NCBI GenBank assembly: GCA_963665155.2
Contig: OY761986.2
Span: forward strand, 2,170,001 to 2,234,000
Length of the DNA: 64,000 bases
Direction of reading: 5' to 3'
Source of the DNA: UBA1141 sp963665155
GTDB taxonomy: Bacteria; Chloroflexota; Dehalococcoidia; Lucifugimonadales; UBA3495
The notes beneath the pieces are model-generated. The model did no database searches. It saw only the letters and a list, made by a program, of their open reading frames with translations, and was not told the DNA's origin. Both the position numbers and the translations under genes were made by a program. Below, in pieces: positions 44,443 through 53,814 of the stretch (position 1 is its first letter; each line of letters opens with the position of its first letter).

Positions 44443-45120
44443 AAAGGTATGGGACTAAAGGTATGGGACTAAAGGTATGGGACTAAAGGTATGGGACTAA
44501 AGGTATGGGACTGGGACTAAAGGTATGGGACTAAAGGTATGGGACTAAAGGTATGGGACTAAAGGTATGGGACTAAAGGTATCTAAAGGTATGGGACTAA
44601 AGGTATGGGACTAAAGGTATGGGACTAAAGGTATGGGACTAAAGGTATGGGACTAAAGGTATGGGACTAAAGGTATGGGACTAAAGGTATGGGACTAAAG
44701 GTATGGGACTAAAGGTATGGGACTAAAGGTATGGGACTAAAGGTATGGGACTAAAGGTATGGGACTAAAGGTATGGGACTAAAGGTATGGGACTAAATAT
44801 GGGACTAAAGGTATGGGACTAAAGGTATGGGACTAAAGGTATGGGACTAAAGGTATGGGACTAAAGGTATGGGACTAAAGGTATGGGACTAAAGGTATGG
44901 GACTAAAGGTATGGGACTAAAGGTATGGGACTAAAGGTATGGGACTAAAGGTATGGGACTAAAGGTATGGGACTAAAGGTATGGGACTAAAGGTATGGGA
45001 CTAAAGGTATGGGACTAAAGGTATGGGACTAAAGGTATGGGACTAAAGGTATGGGACTAAAGGTATGGGACTAAAGGTATGGGACTAAAGGTATGGGACT
45101 AAAGGTATGGGACTAAAGGT
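44443..45120. repeat. 14-bp minisatellite, about 48 copies
   Basis: The unit AAAGGTATGGGACT repeats almost without change over 678 bases. Irregular units occur near 44504-44520 (a GGGACT duplicated), 44580-44590 and 44790-44800 (units shortened). The period is not a multiple of three and all frames are interrupted, so it is non-coding. It ends 80 bases before the tRNA-Ala gene. Confidence 0.97.
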
Positions 45121-45200
45121 CTGATTATGGCGGAAACTTCCGGTCTTTGGACAAGGGGCTGATCCTGTCCCGAGGCTAACCCCAAAAGGGGTAAGGAATT

Positions 45201-45276
45201 GGGGATATAGCTCAGTTGGGAGAGCGCGGCGTTCGCAATGCCGAGGCCGAGGGTTCGAGTCCCTCTATCTCCACCA
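45201..45276 (+). tRNA. tRNA-Ala (anticodon CGC)
   Basis: The full cloverleaf can be drawn. The acceptor stem is GGGGATA/TATCTCC, the D-stem GCTC/GAGC, and the anticodon stem CGGCG/TGCCG with loop TTCGCAA (anticodon CGC). The T-arm is GAGGG-TTCGAGT-CCCTC, and an encoded CCA ends at 45276. Its 3' half is the integration site of the following element and stays intact after integration. Confidence 0.95.
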
Positions 45277-46224
45277 AAAATCCCTTGTTGTCTACTTTGC
45301 GACCCTCGTTCTGCGCTTGACGAAGAGGGTTGTACTCCAAAAGCTCTAAGTGACGTTCGTCGTCGTTCCAGTAGCTGTTAAGAACGTCTCCGCCGTCCCC
45401 ATGCCCAAGCAGCCTTCTCGCGACGTCCCTTGCTTCCCCAACTCGTCCGCCTTGGGCGGCGCGGACAGCTCTGCCCACATGGGCGGCAAATGAGTCTCGC
45501 AGGTCGTAAGGGATAGCGTCGGTAATCTCTCGATGTACTTCTGCCTCTTCGAAGAGCTTGCGTATCACGCCCCGAACTCCCTGGTCGCCTAAGGGTTTGC
45601 CCTGATGCCGCCCGCTGGTTCCGTAAAAGATGGGTGCCTCGTCGGGCAGGTCCGCCATTGACTCTGCCAGCTCGAGTACATCAAGAACTTCGGGAATGAT
45701 GGGCGACGGGGACTTATTCTCTTTACCGTGCCTGTGTTTTTGCTCCCTGGTTATATAACCGTCCGCTGAGGCCACAGCACGGCGCACATCACCTAGCGTC
45801 AGACGCACACATTCCACAGGTCGCCAGCCCAATGCGAAACGGCAAAGCCAAATCGTATAGTCCCTCAATGGCTTCTTCTCAGCGAGGTTGTTAATGCGGC
45901 TAAGGATTCCAGCGAGAGAGGGTTGGCTGACCGTGATTGTGACTTCGGTCGAGGTGTATCTTCCAAGGGGCTATAGGGAAGCACATGGAGGGGCCTCACA
46001 CCGTATTTCAATACGCGCTTGAGAGTATCGTAGCGATTCTTCTTAGTGCGACCGCCCTTCCCAGGGTAGGTCGCATTCAGCCAATCGCGTATTGGAGGCC
46101 AAGTCTCAGGCACGAACGGGAAGGCGTCGAGAAACGGTTTCCTGAGACTCTCTACGTCTTTAAGCACACCGGGCCGGTCGGCCATCTCTTTCTCGAACTC
46201 GGAAAAAAGATTGGCACAGGACAC
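45212..46224 (-). pseudogene. Tyrosine-type site-specific integrase, frameshifted
   Basis: The N-terminal frame (from GTG 46224) covers the core-binding region and reaches SPLEDT. The catalytic domain continues in another frame as STEVTITVSQPSLAGILSRI, LAEKKPLRDYTIWLCRFALGWRP and RLLGHGDGGDVLNSYWN (box II region with a Tyr near the end). The shift lies near 45955-45965. Open sequence upstream of 46224 in the first frame contains Cys-rich VPGCTGNCHIPP, so the original start may be further up. The C-terminus reads through the tRNA-Ala gene. Confidence 0.85.
45251..45276. repeat. Left attachment site (tRNA-Ala 3' end)
   Basis: A 26-base direct repeat of the T-arm and acceptor end of tRNA-Ala, GGGTTCGAGTCCCTC plus the remaining 11 bases. 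The identical copy lies at 55793-55818. Confidence 0.92.
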
Positions 46225-46455
46225 GACCGGCCAATCGGTGACAGCATTATCATTGGGCGGGATGTGGCAGTTCCCCGTACAGCCAGGAACGTGGGTGTCT
46301 CGGTAACACCAGCCACCGTAGAACGCTTCCGCAAGTTGGGGCGGAATTAAGGGTTATTTGGGTCACCATGGGGCGGTTGCGGGGCAGTGGAATTGCTCTT
46401 ACTGCGGGTGTATACTTGGTCAATCAAGGAAAATCCTCCTGTGGTTGGGGGGTAC

Positions 46456-46497
46456 AAAAGGGGCCGTCGATTGAAAGCGGGCGGCCTCTTTTATTTT
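46456..46497. terminator. Intrinsic terminator
   Basis: AAAGGGGCCG and CGGCCTCTTT pair (one G-T) around a GC-rich loop, followed by TTTTATTTT. It can act on the plus strand, and on the minus strand through the AAAA run. No plus-strand gene directly before it is convincing. The rest of 46225-46685 holds no gene I can support. Confidence 0.65.
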
Positions 46498-46685
46498 ACA
46501 TCCTCCATCATCCCAATACCATTCAGCCAACATCCGCCGTTTGGAACCTCCGCTACACATAGGAATACCGATTCAGTTATTTCGCCGCGTATTTCTCCCT
46601 GAGGTATAACCCATTGCCCATTAAATCCCCGATCATTGCTGGGGTGGGCGGAGGCGGGGTGCCTTGGGTGACAAGAAAATGGAAA

Positions 46686-46952
46686 TCATACCGCCCAGTT
46701 ATCGCGACTGGTTTCCGGGAAGGGGGCGACGGCGGCTTTTGTGACCGAACTACCTTTTTGCTGGGACTGCTTAACCTTTACCGACCGTGTTGGCTTTACT
46801 GGCATATCCACAACCAGGAAATTCCCACATTTCAGACATGGAAGCCTTCCACCTATTAGCTCCTTGGGAACACCGTACTTAACTCCACACTTGAGGCACT
46901 GGCCCTTTTCAACCTGGCCTTTGCCATGACGAGGGGAAGTTTGCTGGCTCAT
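46686..46952 (-). CDS. Zinc-ribbon hypothetical protein
   Basis: The 88-residue protein has CLKCG and CLKCG pairs about 20 residues apart (QCLKCGVKYGVP and LPCLKCGNFLVV), a likely zinc ribbon. The C-terminal region is basic and Ser/Val-rich. It overlaps the upstream gene by four bases (ATGA), a sign of a genuine two-gene operon. Confidence 0.55.
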   Translation of the reverse strand: MSQQTSPRHGKGQVEKGQCLKCGVKYGVPKELIGGRLPCLKCGNFLVVDMPVKPTRSVKVKQSQQKGSSVTKAAVAPFPETSRDNWAV

Positions 46953-47236
46953 TCTTTCACCGACACCTTAGTCTTGCCGCCCCCCTGGGTCATAAAGCCA
47001 AGGATTGCCTTGGCAACCTGGACGTCATAGTTAGTTGGGTCAAATTCGTAGTTTGGAGCTTCGCCAGGCGGCATCCGCACTGTGAAACAGGCACTTCCTA
47101 GACACCATTCCCCGTTTTCGTTTTTCCACCAGCTAGTGTGGCCAGCGTCTCCTTCGGCGTTTCTAGTGTGACTTGTCCAGGTAACTCTCCGGCTGAACCT
47201 CCAATAAATAAAAGCGTAACGACCCGAGGCAAACAA
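46949..47236 (-). CDS. Hypothetical protein, first gene of a two-gene unit
   Basis: The 95-residue protein is rich in Trp and Tyr in its first half (YAFIYWRFSRRVTWTSH, SWWKNENGEWCLG) and has no known family. Its stop overlaps the start of the zinc-ribbon gene by four bases. Conserved overlap makes both more credible. Confidence 0.5.
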   Translation of the reverse strand: MFASGRYAFIYWRFSRRVTWTSHTRNAEGDAGHTSWWKNENGEWCLGSACFTVRMPPGEAPNYEFDPTNYDVQVAKAILGFMTQGGGKTKVSVKE

Positions 47237-47416
47237 GGCAGTATGACCAGCTACCGGGCATAGTTAAAACCTGGAGGGAAGCCAATGGGAGAACGAGGTC
47301 AAGGTCGCAAAGCGCTTCCTACTTTCACCGCCGAGGAATTGTCCGGTGAGTTCGACGATCCAGGTGTTGGAGAATAATAATCAAAAGTGGAGGTATTACT
47401 CCTAAGGAGCAATTTT

Positions 47417-47977
47417 GTGACAGCGAAACCTTGGACCGAGTTTGCTGTTGGCCAGTTGGGTAGCAATACGTGCCGAGAATTGGATGCCATTTACCACATT
47501 ACCCATCTCGACTCTGCGATCCGAGTATTGGAAGACAAGACAATCAGGGCTGATCTAGTTTTTGATAAAAGCAAACTTAACACTGAGTGAATTAGGGTTA
47601 CTTGGCTCTCACCTAATTATTGGTGGAATGGATTTCGGTACTGCAATGTCAGATTCGCTTTCGACTGGAGTGAACTAATTCTTGGCCAATCATATTATTG
47701 GGTTGAAAGTATCGCTTACGGAATTGCCGCTCCAAGGATCTTGATCACCGGCGAGAATTACGACGGCAAACTAGACCGATATGACCCAAGCGCTGGTGAC
47801 GGACCATGGTGGTTCGACCGATCATCGAGTACCCATTACTGGAACGGCAAAATCACACTAGAGATCATGTCAGAATTCGATTTGAGGTTAGGTGCCTGTA
47901 TAAAGCTCGACTTTGTTAACCACCACCAAAGGATGTGCAACTTTCTTACGTGTGGAGATTGTCTCATGAACGATTAG
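47417..47977 (+). pseudogene. ART-like protein gene with an in-frame TGA
   Basis: From GTG 47417 (AAGGAG at 47403-47408) a 186-residue protein is encoded in one frame, broken only by TGA at 47588-47590. The N-terminal YHITHLDSAIRVLEDKTIRA resembles the start of DarT-like ADP-ribosyltransferase folds. The second part has TWLSPNYWWNGFRYCNV, SYYWVESIAYG and GPWWFDRSSSTHYWNGKI. I believe similar uncharacterised proteins exist, but the enzymatic link is inference from the first motif. CGA to TGA is a likely mutation. Confidence 0.6.
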
Positions 47978-48050
47978 GCAGTGTACCCGGTAATACACTC
48001 ATGAGTTTGGGATATTTCCTCAGATAGCGTAACAACTCCAGAAGAACCTG

Positions 48051-48440
48051 TTGGGTGACGCCGACAAGACCTCTCTCCGACTCCAGTTCAACCCCAAAGC
48101 CGGTCTGGAATTTCACGCTGCTACCATCAATTCCGACGTCGGACTCTTGCCCATTCGAGAGCTGGATGATGCACTGGGCCTTACCCATATTGCTGCCGAC
48201 TATCTCCAGGAGAGCCACTTCGGTCGCAACATCCGACACCACCTCGTCACGCTGCTCAGACAGTCCATCTACGCGGCCTTGCTGGCCAGGATGACACCAA
48301 TTGCCGAACGCCTTTCCTGAGAGTCGACGTGGGCTTGCAAGGCTCAGACCGGCAGGCCGCCAGCACCAACACCGTGAGCCGCTTCGAACCTGAACCTCTG
48401 AACCAAGATGCAGTTGACGGCCTCGGGCTGCCATTCTATA
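48051..48440 (+). pseudogene. IS1380-family transposase fragment
   Basis: The first part, INSDVGLLPIRELDDALGL and RNIRHHLVTLLRQSIY, matches the beginning of IS1380-type transposases. The following RQAASTNTVSRFEPEPL block lies in a second frame. The catalytic centre and all later sequence are missing. It is a decayed insertion sequence with at least two frame breaks, and its ends were not found. Confidence 0.75.
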
Positions 48441-48679
48441 GTCGAGGCATCCCTACAGCGTCACATGGTTGGGGAAATCTCTGTGATATGGGAAATTCCA
48501 GGGAATGCCAACTCAGAACGATCTGCTGCTTGTCTGGGAATTCATGCGTCTTGCGAATTTTCAACTGCCTTGGCCGGGCGACAAAAGGAAAGGTGACGAG
48601 GCCGTTGACCATGCCTCCGTAGGATGAAATTCAAATGAGGGACGGTCTTCTTGGGCAAATGTCAGGAAGGAGGAAGGGT

Positions 48680-49578
48680 ATGAAGGAGACGGTTGGCTTC
48701 GTTGGCCTCGGTAATATGGGGCTGCCCATGGCACAGAACCTTCTAAAAGCAGGCTATTCTCTTCAGGTCTTCAACCGTACATCTTCGAAAGCTGAGTCTT
48801 TGCTTCAACAGGGTGCGAGTCGGGCATTTTCGCCCCGTGCAGTAGCGGAGCAGGTAACAGTGGTTATAAGCATGGTGGCTGATGATGAGGCCCTTGAGGC
48901 TGTGGCTCTGGGAGAAGAGGGCATTCTAGCAGGGCTAGCGCTGGGTGGCATTCACGTTGACATAAGCACAGTGTTCCCGGACACCTCGAAAAAGCTGTCC
49001 GAGCTTTACCCAGAGCGCGGCGTCCACTTTGTGGCGGCACCGGTTTTTGGCACCCTTGAGATGGCTGCTGCTGCCAGACTCTTTATTTGCCCTGCTGGTC
49101 CGGCCGAGATCATCGACCGCTGCCGTCCGCTGTTTGACGCAATGGGGCAAGTCTTTATTGTCGCCGTGGAGGAACCTCACCTGGCAAACGTACTGAAGCT
49201 TGTCGGGAACTTTTTCCTCATGTCGCTCAATGAAACCTTTAGCGAAGCTTTCACCTGGCAGAGAAAGCTGGTTTGGAGAGTCAGCAAGTCCTTGAACTGG
49301 TCCAATTACTTTTGCCTGGTCCCGCTTCCCAGGGGTATGCTACTCGTATCTCCCGACATGAATTCTCCCTACCAAACTTCCCCGTTAGGCTGGCGCTCAA
49401 GGACGTCGGTCATACGAGAAGGCTGGCTGATCAAGTGGTTGCGCCTCTACCGCTGGCAGATTTGGGCTATCGCCATCTGCTTACAGCTCTGGCTCGCGGA
49501 CGTGGGGAGTTGGACCAGACGGCACTGGTGACAGTGGTGCGAGAGATGGCTGGGCTGGAGGCAGGAGTTGACGAATGA
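48680..49578 (+). pseudogene. 3-hydroxyisobutyrate dehydrogenase-like gene, frameshifted
   Basis: From ATG 48680 (AGGAGG before it) the Rossmann domain begins VGFVGLGNMGLPMAQNLLKAG. It continues through HVDISTVFPDTSKKLSEL, APVFGTLEMAAAARLF and LKLVGNFFLMSLNETFSEA. The C-terminal helical domain, AEKAGLESQQVLELVQ and onward, continues in the +1 frame after about 49255. One extra base in CACCTGGCAG explains the shift. The intact ancestor would be about 299 residues, a beta-hydroxyacid dehydrogenase or imine-reductase-like protein. Confidence 0.85.
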
Positions 49579-49708
49579 TGGGCTTGCAAGTGTTCGAGTG
49601 GTTCACAAATAAACAGATTTGACTGAAATGCGGGCGTAACCGCGGAGAAATTAGGATTAATCCAATCATTACATGGAACTGCTATTTAGTATTGTGCCTT
49701 TCTCGGGG

Positions 49709-49951
49709 CTAAGAACCCAGCGCCGATAAATCTTTCAAGGGCACCAAAGCTTGTATCGTGCGCGGTCGCCCAGGTACCCTATCAATAGGCCCTCGCTTCT
49801 CCAGCTTAACCACCATCTTGTGCACTGAGGGCGGTGTCACCTAAAAGTACTTCTTGATATCGGACTCCGATGGCGCATACCCGTGGACTTTGCTGAAGTA
49901 ATAAATCAAGGCCAAGTACTGACCCTGTTTATGCGTGAATTTCGGTTTCAT
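49709..49951 (-). pseudogene. Winged-helix regulator gene with an in-frame TAG
   Basis: From ATG 49951 the frame reads FTHKQGQYLALIYYFSKVHG, then YAPSESDIKKYF, then TAG (49841-49843). It continues in frame as VTPPSVHKMVVKLEKRG and IDRVPGRPRTIQAL. This is a LexA/MarR-like winged-helix DNA-binding protein of 79 residues broken by one base. The stop falls at the start of the recognition helix. Confidence 0.75.
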
Positions 49952-49982
49952 ATCACCCGCGCCACCTCTGGTATCCCGTATA

Positions 49983-50779
49983 TCATCCAGCATCGAGTTT
50001 GCTTGAGCGCCTGTCAAGGAACTCCAGCACAAGGCGGTTCCATAATTCCGGCTGCTCCCAGTGGGCTGCATGACCTGCTTCAGGCACCGAAACGTACTCA
50101 CAGTCGGGTATACGGTCTGCCAAAAGCCGCATCAAAGCTGGTGGGGAAAGCAGGTCGGCTTCACCGACTAGCACCAGTACCGGAACTCGCATCGTTTCCA
50201 AGCGCTTGAACGTCATCGGTTCCCGTAATGACTGAGTCGGCCCGTGGATGCCTTCAGTCCTGCTGGATCTTTCGATGTCTAACTAACGACGGGTACCTTC
50301 AGGATTTAGGGCACGGTACGAAGGGCCAAGTTCGCGCAATTCGACTGGTAACCCTTGAATCTCAGGTGGCCGGAGCCGGTGCTGAACTTCTAGGTAATCA
50401 GGGTCTTGGACTCCGCCTATGCTGCTGGAAACCACCAGGCTAATGACCCGCTCGGGGTGTACCAATGCAAAGTCCAACCCGCCTATTCCACCGGCTGCTG
50501 TCGCCACGAGATGAAACCGGTCCAAGCCCAAATGTTCCACAAGTCCTAGAAGATCGTCGGTAACGTAGCCAGGCTGTTCCCCGCTTGGGGTAGGCTTGGA
50601 ACGACCCCATCCCCGACGGTCATAGGTGATGCAACGATAACCTGCTGCCGTGAACACCGGCACTTGGTACACCCAACTCTCGCAGGTACCAGAAGCCGCA
50701 TGAAGAAAGATCAAAGGTGTGCCTGTGCCACCGCTGTCGTTGTACCATAATTCAACACCGGGGAGCCTTGCGTAGTCAT
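49983..50779 (-). pseudogene. Alpha/beta hydrolase gene with frameshift and in-frame TAG
   Basis: The fold is clear: PLIFLHAASGTCESWVYQVP, YDRRGWGRS, HLVATAAGGIGGLDFAL at the nucleophile elbow, VLVLVGEADLLSPP (acid) and EAGHAAHWEQPE (catalytic His). The elbow holds TAAGG where G-x-S-x-G is usual, so the Ser is replaced by Ala. A one-base loss shortly after ATG 50779 and a TAG near 50283 break the frame. The gene is dead or an assembly artefact. Confidence 0.8.
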
Positions 50780-50838
50780 GGAAAGAACTCCCTCCCTATA
50801 AGGGTCTTTTCGGATGGGGCGAAGGGGCAGTGATGCGG

Positions 50839-50876
50839 TGGGGCGCATACGCCCCTTACGTAGTATATTAATAAAT
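50839..50876. repeat. Palindromic dispersed repeat, copy 1
   Basis: GTGGGGCGCATACGCCCC then TTACGTAGTATATTAATAA. It differs from copy 2 by one base within this block. About 290 bases separate the copies. Confidence 0.75.
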
Positions 50877-51131
50877 AATAGGCCGATTGCTGAATGCGGT
50901 GATAATCCAGCGCTGAACAGCACCCAACCCGCCGATGTGATGTTACCAGTCAGTACAGCATGCCATTAAGCTGGGAGACCTGTGGAACCCCCAGAGAGTG
51001 ACAGAGAGACCCGAACCAAGCTTGTCCACCTCAACCCTAGTGCTATCCTTGGTCATTGACTCGTCTACATACGCACACGGAATCGCGCAGACATCTAATC
51101 TTGCCAGTAACAAGGCCCGGTGGGGCGCTGG

Positions 51132-51170
51132 GTCAGTGGGGCGCATACGCCCCTTACGAAGTATATTAAT
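51132..51170. repeat. Palindromic dispersed repeat, copy 2
   Basis: The second copy reads TTACGAAGTATATTAATAA after the same GC-rich palindrome. Boundaries beyond the shared block are not certain. Confidence 0.75.
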
Positions 51171-51198
51171 AATAATGGGTCGAGAGCTGGAGCCGAGG

Positions 51199-51582
51199 TT
51201 AGTCCGACGCTGATCGGCTCCAAAAACCCCGCCGGTGTAAGGCCATGAATCTGTACAAAATCCTTCCAAGTTGCCGTACCGGGGGAACACGTAGCAAGTA
51301 AGAGAGAGGCCAGAACACAGGTGATCGGCGGCAGAGGTAAATCAAGGCGTCGAATTCAGTATATTTTTGCCCGAACTCGTCCACCAACACCCAAGTATTG
51401 CATTTCCTCATTACCTCATCTACATCCGGTTCCCCTTGCCCAGGACTCAGTCGGGTACGGCGCAGAAACAGGACGCGGTGGAGGAAATGCACCCCTGTTC
51501 GACAAAATGAGCAGTCCCCATCAAAGTACACGGTAACTTCCCGATCTCGAGGCTCTTCGACGGGATTTCCCATGTTAGGCAC
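51199..51582 (-). CDS. DCC/DUF393 thiol-disulfide oxidoreductase-like protein
   Basis: The 127-residue protein has the DUF393 signature VYFDGDCSFCRTGVHFL (Asp-Gly-x-Cys-x-x-Cys). VLVDEFGQKYTEFDALIYL follows, then a hydrophobic helix pair near the end. These small proteins have a thioredoxin-like fold. It is intact and overlaps the upstream gene by eight bases on the same strand. Confidence 0.8.
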   Translation of the reverse strand: MPNMGNPVEEPRDREVTVYFDGDCSFCRTGVHFLHRVLFLRRTRLSPGQGEPDVDEVMRKCNTWVLVDEFGQKYTEFDALIYLCRRSPVFWPLSYLLRVPPVRQLGRILYRFMALHRRGFWSRSASD

Positions 51583-52987
51583 CGTGCCCTTTAATCCCGG
51601 CCACGTTTCCTGGGCCGACTTCAGCTATCAGGGACTTGGCAGCGGCGTGGGCCTTGACCAACCAATCCCGCCCGAGCACAGTCTCCTTCAAGTGCAATAA
51701 AACGAGAACTGCGGTCTCATAATCCACCCCTCTACCATCCCTTACACACGAATCCACAGCCTGGTTTAGGATATACAGGATTTCCGGTGGTTCGTGATCT
51801 CTGATTAATTCAGCTAGAGCCTGGCCGCCATGATTGTCGTCAGTAGCGGAGCCTTGAACCTTCTGCAAGAAATCCATCGGATCGCCGTGTACGCCCTGTT
51901 CAAGCTCGTTCCAGTCAATATCCGACCATCGAGGCGTTAGGTCAATATTCTTGTCTCCAAGGCTTTGAGCTTCGACTGGAGACTTCCTCGGCGACTGAAC
52001 CGGCTGGGATGAGATTAGCGGTGAGGGATTGGCTGGACTTCTTCGCGGACGCGAAATTATTCGTTCTACGTCGGATGCGCCTGGCAACCCTTCCTTGACG
52101 TTGGCGGCATCGACGTTGGCTACGTCAGGCTCGGGCGCTTGCACCTGTTTGCTTGGCTGCTGGGTAGGTGTCACCTTAGCGCTACCTACTGCTGCACCGC
52201 TTGAACGTGCATTTGTAATTGCTTGTAGGATATCAACAATCGCGTGACCAGATTCCTTCAGGGCCTCCTGCCAACCACCTGAACGTCCGCCAACAAGTTC
52301 TTGAATCTCTTTGAGCTTCCGGTGATCAGCTATCATCTGGTCAATGGAACCCAGCTCAGTTGGCTTCTTGTAACCCTGTTTTTCCATCAGTCCTTGGCGG
52401 AACCGCTCCCGAAATGAGGGGTCTTCTTCCAGGGCCTTCTCAAGTAGCTCCTCTTCCATCGTCGGCGGAGGAGGTAACTGGATACCCAACTCGCTTAGCT
52501 CTTTCTCGATAACCGCCCGTAGCATCCCTTCTTTTGTTTCCTCGTCTGCTTCCGTCTCAAACCATGACCAGGCATTTTGGAGCAGCTCGTCTTTATTTGT
52601 TGTTCTTAGGGATTTCTGCTTCGGGCCACCGGTCAAGAACTTTGATGGCATATCGACCTCGTATTTCTTAAACACTTTAGGGCTGCCAGCGGGATGGACG
52701 GAGTAAGCCCCACCTCCGTACATTTCCCCAACCATCTCCGCAAGCTCTTCTATATCAGGAAAGTGGCCTATGGTCATGATTATTCTGGCCCTAGCACCCT
52801 TGGTGCCGAACACCTTTCGAATATGAAAAACGCCCCCGGCTCGTTCGTGATCGTGTACAGCCCGAAGCTTCCATTCTTCCCTTGGCAGATCGAAATCAAA
52901 AGCGTAGGGAAGGTTTAGGAGTTCCCGCTGGGTTATCGGTGCTACCGGCGCTTTATGTTTTTGTTTTCTGCGCTGGAATATTCCCAT
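51575..52987 (-). CDS. Large island protein of unknown function
   Basis: The 470-residue protein is intact. An N-terminal globular part (residues 1-130) contains DFDLPREEWKLRAVHDHERA and RIIMTIGHFPDIEELAEMVG. A charged helical middle contains KELSELGIQLPPPPTMEEEL, followed by a Pro/Ser/Gln-rich disordered linker (about 270-340) and a C-terminal helical domain. There is no signal peptide. I recognise no family. It is the longest intact gene of the element. Confidence 0.65.
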   Translation of the reverse strand: MGIFQRRKQKHKAPVAPITQRELLNLPYAFDFDLPREEWKLRAVHDHERAGGVFHIRKVFGTKGARARIIMTIGHFPDIEELAEMVGEMYGGGAYSVHPAGSPKVFKKYEVDMPSKFLTGGPKQKSLRTTNKDELLQNAWSWFETEADEETKEGMLRAVIEKELSELGIQLPPPPTMEEELLEKALEEDPSFRERFRQGLMEKQGYKKPTELGSIDQMIADHRKLKEIQELVGGRSGGWQEALKESGHAIVDILQAITNARSSGAAVGSAKVTPTQQPSKQVQAPEPDVANVDAANVKEGLPGASDVERIISRPRRSPANPSPLISSQPVQSPRKSPVEAQSLGDKNIDLTPRWSDIDWNELEQGVHGDPMDFLQKVQGSATDDNHGGQALAELIRDHEPPEILYILNQAVDSCVRDGRGVDYETAVLVLLHLKETVLGRDWLVKAHAAAKSLIAEVGPGNVAGIKGHGA

Positions 52988-53192
52988 TATTACCGCTATT
53001 GAGAGGTTTTGAGAAGGCTAATCGACGCGTAAACCGTGCTCCTATATTATACTCTTGGTAACGATTAACGTTAAAATTCATTGCTGTTTCGAGATTTAGC
53101 TTCAAATTAGGTTCAATTCAGGTCAAATCAAAGATTGATATGGTCGCTTTACGGATATCTTTGATAACTTTAGAGGTAAATTTAGGTTGAGT

Positions 53193-53441
53193 ATGAAAAT
53201 TCAGAATCCGCCCATATTAGATCAAATTGGGCACCGAGTAACCGAGCGGCCCCAGAGGGTGAAGTACAGCCACCTTGATGATGAGGATAAAATGTTGATC
53301 CTTTGGGGATGGTCCAGGGGATGGACGATCCGAAGAACCTCCGAGGCATTGCCGACGAGTATCTCGGCGGTGAAAAACTACCGATCCAAGGTATTCGAGA
53401 ACCCGGCGCTTGTGTTCGAACTACCGGTGTTAAAGATCTGA
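53193..53441 (+). CDS. Small putative helix-turn-helix protein
   Basis: The product of about 82 residues starts at ATG 53193. MLILWGWSRGWTIRRTSEAL followed by PTSISAVKNYRSKVFENP resembles a helix-turn-helix that finds DNA targets. It lies on the strand opposite the HNH remnant and may be the piece that truncated it. Family unknown. Confidence 0.45.
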   Translation: MKIQNPPILDQIGHRVTERPQRVKYSHLDDEDKMLILWGWSRGWTIRRTSEALPTSISAVKNYRSKVFENPALVFELPVLKI

Positions 53442-53812
53442 CTTCTATTTTGTAGTCTGGCCGAACACTGATGAAAAACCGGTCGAACGCCGTACGGTGT
53501 GATCCACAAAGGGCCATCCCGTTGCTAATCACCGGCTCCCCTTCAGATTCAGAGTCTGGAATGATGTGGGCCGCATCTAGTAGTTCGTCGTGCCCTAGAC
53601 GGCAGAGTGCACACTCGTGCCGATAAGCGCGTAAAACTCGCTCCCGGAAAGCCCAATTGGTGCACGCGACGCCGGGCCAGAGTCGTAACGTATTCTCGAT
53701 GGGCCTCCGTTCCCTCCGCGTCTTGATTTTTTCCACCTATCTTTAGTTTTTCAAAATAGGTCTGTCGTGCTACATATGACTTCGCAGTTACCCCAGCCCA
53801 AGGACTGTCCAC
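53440..53812 (-). pseudogene. HNH endonuclease fragment, frameshifted
   Basis: The upstream frame reads TEAHREYVTTLARRRVHQLG. The next frame reads FRERVLRAYRHECALCRLGH, DELLDAAHIIPDSESEGEP, ISNGMALCGSHRTAFDRFF and VRPDYKIEVR. These are the zinc and HNH residues of the YdjM-like HNH family. An extra G near 53650 shifts the frame. The N-terminal domain is missing and the C-terminus runs into unrelated sequence after about 53450. Confidence 0.75.
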
Positions 53813-53814
53813 CT

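Larger units (their letters stand above)
50780..51198. other. Intergenic region with a repeated palindromic motif
   Basis: No gene is supported in these 419 bases. It holds two copies of GTGGGGCGCATACGCCCC followed by TTACG and AGTATATTAATAA, at about 50839-50876 and 51132-51170. The GGGGCG/CGCCCC core could form a small hairpin. Confidence 0.7.

Noticed and set aside
44443..45120. Reading the 14-bp array as a CRISPR
   Set aside because: The repeats are directly adjacent without spacers, and no cas genes are present.
46368..46602. Short plus-strand frames around the terminator at 46456
   Set aside because: They run through the terminator hairpin and show no conserved pattern.
47964..48434. 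A 156-residue minus-strand frame opposite the IS1380 remnant
   Set aside because: The plus strand gives recognisable IS1380 transposase blocks over the same bases, so the minus frame is a shadow.
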